This document shows, piece by piece, positions 7,198 through 10,756 of a stretch of 10,756 nucleotides of DNA. The stretch comes from an uncultured Aliiroseovarius sp. GTDB lineage: Bacteria > Pseudomonadota > Alphaproteobacteria > Rhodobacterales > Rhodobacteraceae. The stretch is taken from contig CALJDH010000129.1 in NCBI GenBank assembly GCA_938023895.1, positions 1 to 10,756 of the forward strand, in the 5' to 3' direction. The position numbers and the translations under genes were made by a program. Numbering within the stretch: position 1 is the stretch's first letter; every line of letters starts with the position of its first letter. The notes below the pieces were generated by a model, which was given only the letters and a program-made list of their open reading frames with translations, was not told where the DNA came from and searched no databases.

Positions 7198-7317
7198 TTG
7201 CCCGCCTGCACACGAAACTGGCCTCAAATCGCGCATGGAACGTGGATTGACCGGCAAAGCTCTGGACCTTCGCACCAGCTTGGGCCATATCAAGTGTAAG
7301 AAATTTCGGAGATCGAC

Positions 7318-7689
7318 ATGCGGCTTCTTTCGCTTCTGACATGGTACCACAGTGAGACGATCGGAACCTGGCTGTTCACCCGCCGTAAAGGCGTGAAAGT
7401 CGGGCAGGACGATCAAGGCAACGTCTTCTATCGCAACCAAGACGACAGCCGCCGCTGGGTGATCTATAACGGCGAGCCCGAGGCAAGCCGCGTCAGCCCT
7501 GAATGGCATGGCTGGCTGCACCACACCTTCGACAACTGCCCGGAAGACAAGCCGCTGGCCCATAAGGACTGGGAAAAGCCGCATCAGGATAACCTGACCG
7601 GCACGGCGATGGCCTATGCGCCTGTTGGGTCTCTGCGTCAGGCCGCACCGGCCGAGCGTAGCGACTATGAAGCTTGGCAGCCCGAGTGA
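7318..7689 (+). CDS. NADH:ubiquinone oxidoreductase subunit, NDUFA12 family
   Basis: This 123-residue protein is the bacterial counterpart of the mitochondrial complex I accessory subunit NDUFA12 (B17.2), found in alphaproteobacteria. Family features are [12 protein letters not shown] (residues 28-39), RRWVIYNG (45-52), EAS at 55-57 and PEWHGWLHH (61-69). There is no signal peptide or convincing membrane helix, fitting a peripheral subunit on the cytoplasmic side of complex I. A GGAG site lies 6 nt before the ATG. It is encoded apart from any nuo operon, 44 nt ahead of mlaD in the same direction, so the genes are probably co-transcribed. Family is clear; stable incorporation in this organism's complex I is inferred from relatives. 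Confidence 0.93.
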   Translation: MRLLSLLTWYHSETIGTWLFTRRKGVKVGQDDQGNVFYRNQDDSRRWVIYNGEPEASRVSPEWHGWLHHTFDNCPEDKPLAHKDWEKPHQDNLTGTAMAYAPVGSLRQAAPAERSDYEAWQPE

Positions 7690-7733
7690 TACGTACAATT
7701 TGTCGATCAGCCCCCTAACAAGGGAAGTTTCGC

Positions 7734-8192
7734 ATGAGTAACACCCATACAACCGAAGTCGTCACCGGCAGCATCGTGCTGGCAGTTGCCGTTGGGTTCT
7801 TCCTGTATGCGGGCCAGATTGTGGGTCTGTCCGGGTCGGGGACGACGGATTCCTATTCGGCTTCTTTCCGCTCGGCGGATGGTATCTCGATCGGGACAGA
7901 TGTGCGTCTGGGCGGCGTTAAGGTTGGCACCGTGACCGATATCACGTTGAACCCTGACACGTTCCGTGCGGACGCGGATTTCACCGTGTTGTCGGATGTG
8001 GCGTTGCCGGAAGATACCGCCGCCATCATTTCGTCAGAAGGTCTTTTGGGCGGCAATTATGTCGAACTTCTGCCCGGCGGATCGCCCTTCAATCTGGAGC
8101 CGGGCGCCGAGATCGAAGACACCCAAGGTTCGGTCAGCCTTGTGCAACTGCTTTTGAAGTTTGTGGCCGGTGGTGAGGATAGCGCCGAGTGA
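7734..8192 (+). CDS. mlaD: MlaD-type MCE domain protein
   Basis: This 152-residue protein has one N-terminal membrane helix (about residues 9-30) followed by a single periplasmic MCE domain (about 40-115). Diagnostic stretches are FRSADGISIGTDVRLGGVKVG (45-65, the MCE motif) and EGLLGGNYVELLPGG (102-116). In the Mla pathway, MlaD is the periplasmic ring of the MlaFEDB complex that moves phospholipids between inner and outer membranes. Here no mlaE, mlaF, mlaB or mlaC gene is adjacent. Instead the gene sits between an NDUFA12 gene and a DUF2155 gene, so a role outside classical Mla transport is possible. An AGGGAAG site precedes the ATG. Length is a little below that of E. coli MlaD, with only a short tail after the MCE domain. 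Confidence 0.92.
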   Translation: MSNTHTTEVVTGSIVLAVAVGFFLYAGQIVGLSGSGTTDSYSASFRSADGISIGTDVRLGGVKVGTVTDITLNPDTFRADADFTVLSDVALPEDTAAIISSEGLLGGNYVELLPGGSPFNLEPGAEIEDTQGSVSLVQLLLKFVAGGEDSAE

Positions 8193-8548
8193 TCCGTGCT
8201 GCTGTCATCCTGTCCGCCGCGTTGTTCGCGGCAGGCACGGCTTGGGCCGAAACCGCCAAGGCGTCAGGTGCCCTGTTGCGCGGGTTGGACAAGGTCTCGG
8301 GCACGCCCGTGGACTTCAAGATGAACGTGGGCGACACGGTCGAACTTGGCCGTCTGCGCGTTACCTTGGGCGAATGCCGCTATCCCACCGACAACCCCTC
8401 AGGCGACGCCTTTGCGTGGCTTGTTGTGCGGGATGGCAATGCAGAAGAAACCACGTTCGAAGGTTGGATGATCGCATCCTCGCCCGCGCTGAACGCCTTG
8501 GATCACCCGCGCTATGACGTCTGGGTGTTGCGCTGCGTCACCGAATAA
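8189..8548 (+). CDS. DUF2155 domain-containing secreted protein
   Basis: This 119-residue protein begins at GTG, sharing GTGA with the mlaD stop codon, a sign of translational coupling. Residues 1-20 are a Sec signal peptide cleaved after AWA, so the mature protein of about 99 residues is periplasmic. The C-terminal half matches the DUF2155 family style: [10 protein letters not shown] (61-70), [18 protein letters not shown] (90-107) and YDVWVLRC (109-116). Cys63 and Cys116 are the only cysteines and could form a disulfide. The function of the family is not established. Its last 37 bp, including the stop codon, overlap the end of aat on the opposite strand. Family call is confident; biological role unknown. 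Confidence 0.9.
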   Translation: MIRAAVILSAALFAAGTAWAETAKASGALLRGLDKVSGTPVDFKMNVGDTVELGRLRVTLGECRYPTDNPSGDAFAWLVVRDGNAEETTFEGWMIASSPALNALDHPRYDVWVLRCVTE

Positions 8549-9162
8549 GCGTCCGGCAGGGGGCGGCTTGTCAGGTCGGCCTGACCCTCCAGTGCAATTC
8601 TCAATAGCTGTTGGTAAGCCGCTCGTGGGATCTCGACCGCGCCCAAGCTGGCCAAATGCGGGGTCAGGAACTGCGTGTCAAACAGTGTGAAGCCGCAGGC
8701 CCGTAGATGGGTTACCAGATAGGCCAGTGCGATCTTTGAGGCGTCCCGACGACGCGAGAACATGCTTTCCCCAAAGAACGCCCCACCCAGAGTGACCCCG
8801 TAGACGCCCCCGATTAGCGCGTCGCCCTCCCACAGCTCAAGCGAATGGGCGTGGCCCATCCGGTGTAACTGCTCATACAGGGCGAATATCGTGTCGTTGA
8901 TCCAGGTTTCATCCCGGTCAGCACATCCCGCAACGGTTCCAGCAAAATCCCTATTCAGTGTGACCTGAAAGGGCGTGCGGCGGATGGTGCGGGCAAGGCT
9001 GCGCGAGATGTGAAAGCCGTCCAGCGGAAAGATCCCGCGGAGTTTTGGATCGACCCAGAAGACCTCGGGGTCGTCACGCCCCTCGGCCATGGGAAAGACG
9101 CCCATGGCATAGGCTTTCAACAGCAGTTCTGCGGTGAGAGGAGGAGGAGTGGGGTGGGCCAA
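8512..9162 (-). CDS. aat: Leucyl/phenylalanyl-tRNA--protein transferase
   Basis: This 216-residue enzyme transfers Leu or Phe from aminoacyl-tRNA to proteins with N-terminal Arg or Lys, marking them for ClpS-ClpA-ClpP degradation. Visible family motifs are [11 protein letters not shown] (15-25), FHISRSL (50-56), GHAHSLELW (103-111), GGVYGV (118-123), [15 protein letters not shown] (129-143) and [14 protein letters not shown] (162-175). It is shorter than E. coli Aat mainly at the N-terminus. The start is TTG at 9162, with AAGGG just upstream and only 6 nt from the accC stop, so it is co-transcribed with accC. No ATG is available before Met20, which lies inside the conserved N-terminal motif. 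The C-terminal 11 codons and the stop lie within the end of the DUF2155 gene on the other strand. Confidence 0.95.
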   Translation of the reverse strand: MAHPTPPPLTAELLLKAYAMGVFPMAEGRDDPEVFWVDPKLRGIFPLDGFHISRSLARTIRRTPFQVTLNRDFAGTVAGCADRDETWINDTIFALYEQLHRMGHAHSLELWEGDALIGGVYGVTLGGAFFGESMFSRRRDASKIALAYLVTHLRACGFTLFDTQFLTPHLASLGAVEIPRAAYQQLLRIALEGQADLTSRPLPDAYSVTQRNTQTS

Positions 9163-9168
9163 TGGCCC

Positions 9169-10521
9169 TTACCCCATGTTTTCGTCCAACCAGCGTTCCA
9201 GCCAGTGGATATTGTAGTTCCCCGATTGGATGTCGGGTTCGGCCAGCAGCATGTCAAACAGCGGAACCGTGGTTTCGATCCCGTCGATGATCAGCTCGCC
9301 CAAGGCGCGGCTTAGACGTGCCAGTGCTTCGGGTCGGTCGCGGCCATGCACGATCAGCTTGCCGATCAGGCTGTCGTAATAGGGCGGGATCGAATAGCCG
9401 TCATAGAGCGCGCTATCCATCCGTACACCCAAACCGCCAGGGGCGTGATACTGGGTGATCTTGCCCGGGCTGGGGGTGAAGTTCGGCAGACGCTCGGCGT
9501 TCAGGCGGACCTCGATCGCGTGGCCGTTCACCACCAGATCCGACTGGGCAAAGGACAGTTTGTTGCCTTCCGCTACAAGGATCTGTTCGCGGACCAGATC
9601 AACGCCGAAAATCGCTTCCGTTACAGGGTGTTCCACCTGCAGACGGGTGTTCATTTCGATGAAATAGAACTCGCCATCTTCATAGAGGAATTCGATCGTT
9701 CCAGCACCGGAATAGCCCATCTCGGCCACGGCGTTGGCGCAGATCGAGCCGATCTTTTCGCGGTTTTCTGGGCTGATCGAGGGGCCGGGGGCCTCTTCGA
9801 AGACCTTCTGGTGACGACGCTGCAACGAGCAGTCACGTTCCGCCAGATGCACGCCGCCGCCTTGGCCGTCACCAAAGACCTGCACTTCGATGTGACGCGG
9901 CTTCTGGAGGTATTTCTCCATATAGACTTCGTCATTGCCGAAGGCGGCTTTCGCTTCCGAACGTGCGGTCGAAAACGCGGTGTCGATGTCGGCTTCGGTC
10001 TCGGCCACTTTCATGCCACGTCCACCGCCACCGGCAGTAGCTTTGATGATGACCGGATAGCCCATCTCGGCCGCCACTTTGCGGGCGGTTTCGAGGTCAG
10101 GCACACCGCCGTCGGATCCAGGGACGCAGGGTATACCCAGCTTGTCCGCAGTGTCTTTCGCGGTAATCTTGTCGCCCATCATGCGGATGTGCTCGGCCGA
10201 AGGGCCGATGAAGGTGATCTCGTGATCTTCCAGTGCCTGCACGAACGTCGCGTTTTCCGACAGGAAACCATAACCGGGGTGCACAGCCTGTGCGCCGGTG
10301 ATTTCACAGGCAGCGATGATCGCGGGGATCGACAGATAGCTGTCGGTGCCGGCGTTGGGGCCGATACAGACGCTTTCATCTGCCATGCGCACATGCATCG
10401 CGTCCACGTCAGCGGTCGAGTGCACGGCAACGGTTTTGATGCCCATCTCGCGGGCGGCACGGATCACGCGCAGCGCAATCTCGCCCCGGTTGGCAATCAG
10501 GATTTTATCGAACTGGGCCAT
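9169..10521 (-). CDS. accC: Acetyl-CoA carboxylase biotin carboxylase subunit
   Basis: This 450-residue ATP-grasp enzyme carboxylates the biotin on AccB using bicarbonate and ATP, the first half-reaction of fatty acid synthesis. Compared with E. coli AccC, the catalytic residues are all present with a one-residue offset: Lys160, glycine loop GGGGRGM (164-170), His210, His237, Lys239, Glu277, Glu289, Asn291, Arg293, Glu297 and Arg339. The N-terminal stretch [11 protein letters not shown] (6-16) is typical. The CR at the active-site arginine, common in the family, is VR here (residues 338-339), a neutral change. The ATG at 10521 is 10 nt after the accB stop and the gene ends 6 nt before aat, giving an accB-accC-aat operon on the minus strand. 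Confidence 0.97.
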   Translation of the reverse strand: MAQFDKILIANRGEIALRVIRAAREMGIKTVAVHSTADVDAMHVRMADESVCIGPNAGTDSYLSIPAIIAACEITGAQAVHPGYGFLSENATFVQALEDHEITFIGPSAEHIRMMGDKITAKDTADKLGIPCVPGSDGGVPDLETARKVAAEMGYPVIIKATAGGGGRGMKVAETEADIDTAFSTARSEAKAAFGNDEVYMEKYLQKPRHIEVQVFGDGQGGGVHLAERDCSLQRRHQKVFEEAPGPSISPENREKIGSICANAVAEMGYSGAGTIEFLYEDGEFYFIEMNTRLQVEHPVTEAIFGVDLVREQILVAEGNKLSFAQSDLVVNGHAIEVRLNAERLPNFTPSPGKITQYHAPGGLGVRMDSALYDGYSIPPYYDSLIGKLIVHGRDRPEALARLSRALGELIIDGIETTVPLFDMLLAEPDIQSGNYNIHWLERWLDENMG

Positions 10522-10531
10522 GATCCGCGCC

Positions 10532-10756
10532 TTATTCGATAATCATCAGCGGCGCGCCGAATTCGACCGGCGAGCCATCTTCGACCAGAATGCGGGTCAC
10601 TTTACCTGCGCGTGGGGCCGGGATCTGATTCATGGTTTTCATTGCTTCCACGATCAGCAGGGTCTGGCCTTCCGACACGGTGTCACCCACGTTGACGAAA
10701 GACGGGCTGCCGGGCTCGGCCTGCAGATAGGCGGTGCCAACCATCGGCGAGGGTAC
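10532..10756 (-). CDS. accB: Acetyl-CoA carboxylase biotin carboxyl carrier protein, 5' end cut by window
   Basis: This is the C-terminal biotinyl domain of the biotin carboxyl carrier protein. It carries carboxybiotin from biotin carboxylase to the carboxyltransferase. The reading frame runs open to the window edge ([10 protein letters not shown]...), so the Met at 10742-10744 is internal and the N-terminal part is missing. The biotinylation motif EAMKTMNQI is intact, with the target Lys encoded at 10637-10639. The upstream [12 protein letters not shown] stretch supplies the usual thumb region. The stop is 10 nt before accC. Confidence 0.96.
   Translation of the reverse strand, partial: VPSPMVGTAYLQAEPGSPSFVNVGDTVSEGQTLLIVEAMKTMNQIPAPRAGKVTRILVEDGSPVEFGAPLMIIE

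Noticed and set aside
7247..7302. Promoter for the NDUFA12 operon starting with TTGACC at 7247
   Set aside because: No acceptable -10 element lies 16-18 nt downstream; other pairings in this stretch match too few consensus bases to annotate.
9346..10542. Plus-strand open frame of about 398 codons opposite accC
   Set aside because: It is an artefact of G/C-rich wobble positions opposite a fully intact biotin carboxylase gene; its product resembles no family I know.
1..10756. Mobile elements, CRISPR arrays, tRNA or rRNA genes, toxin-antitoxin or phage genes
   Set aside because: I found no transposase or integrase motif, spaced repeats, tRNA-like cloverleaf or rRNA stretch; every large coding region is accounted for by a recognised family.

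Overview
The window reads as chromosome of an alphaproteobacterium of the Rhodobacterales (Roseobacter-like). The evidence is moderately high G+C with C/G-rich wobble positions, an alphaproteobacterial NDUFA12-type complex I subunit, and the gene neighbourhood clpP-clpX / NDUFA12-mlaD-DUF2155 facing aat-accC-accB. The clade is inferred from protein style and gene order, since no database was searched.

Positions 1-288 are non-coding leader DNA with a long-range stem-loop at the left edge and two small palindromes just upstream of the first gene. Positions 289-4859 hold a four-gene ABC importer of the spermidine/putrescine (Pot) type, in the order ATPase, periplasmic binding protein, permease, permease. 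The two permease genes are only 5 nt apart. The binding-protein gene has strong hairpins on both sides, and the operon ends in a clear intrinsic terminator at 4886-4912. The first permease carries an extra periplasmic domain of about 145 residues between its first membrane helix and the conserved core.

Positions 5097-7132 encode ClpP and ClpX, the peptidase and unfoldase of the ClpXP protease. They are separated by a 134-nt spacer with two substantial hairpins, and the pair is closed by a terminator at 7163-7197. Positions 7318-8548 are a tight plus-strand trio: an NDUFA12 complex I accessory subunit, a lone single-domain MlaD/MCE protein, and a secreted DUF2155 protein whose GTG start overlaps the mlaD stop.

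From the right edge, on the minus strand, accB (cut by the window), accC and aat form a compact operon with gaps of 10 and 6 nt. accB and accC supply the biotin carrier and biotin carboxylase of acetyl-CoA carboxylase. aat encodes the leucyl/phenylalanyl-tRNA-protein transferase that tags N-degron substrates for Clp proteolysis. The 3' ends of aat and the DUF2155 gene overlap by 37 bp, tail to tail.

Most of the window is housekeeping DNA. I see no mobile element, CRISPR array, phage gene, tRNA or rRNA, and no wholly new system. The points most worth checking are the possible link of the MlaD and DUF2155 proteins to complex I, the permease insertion, the hairpins around the binding-protein gene, the structured clpP-clpX spacer and the shared-wobble gene overlap.
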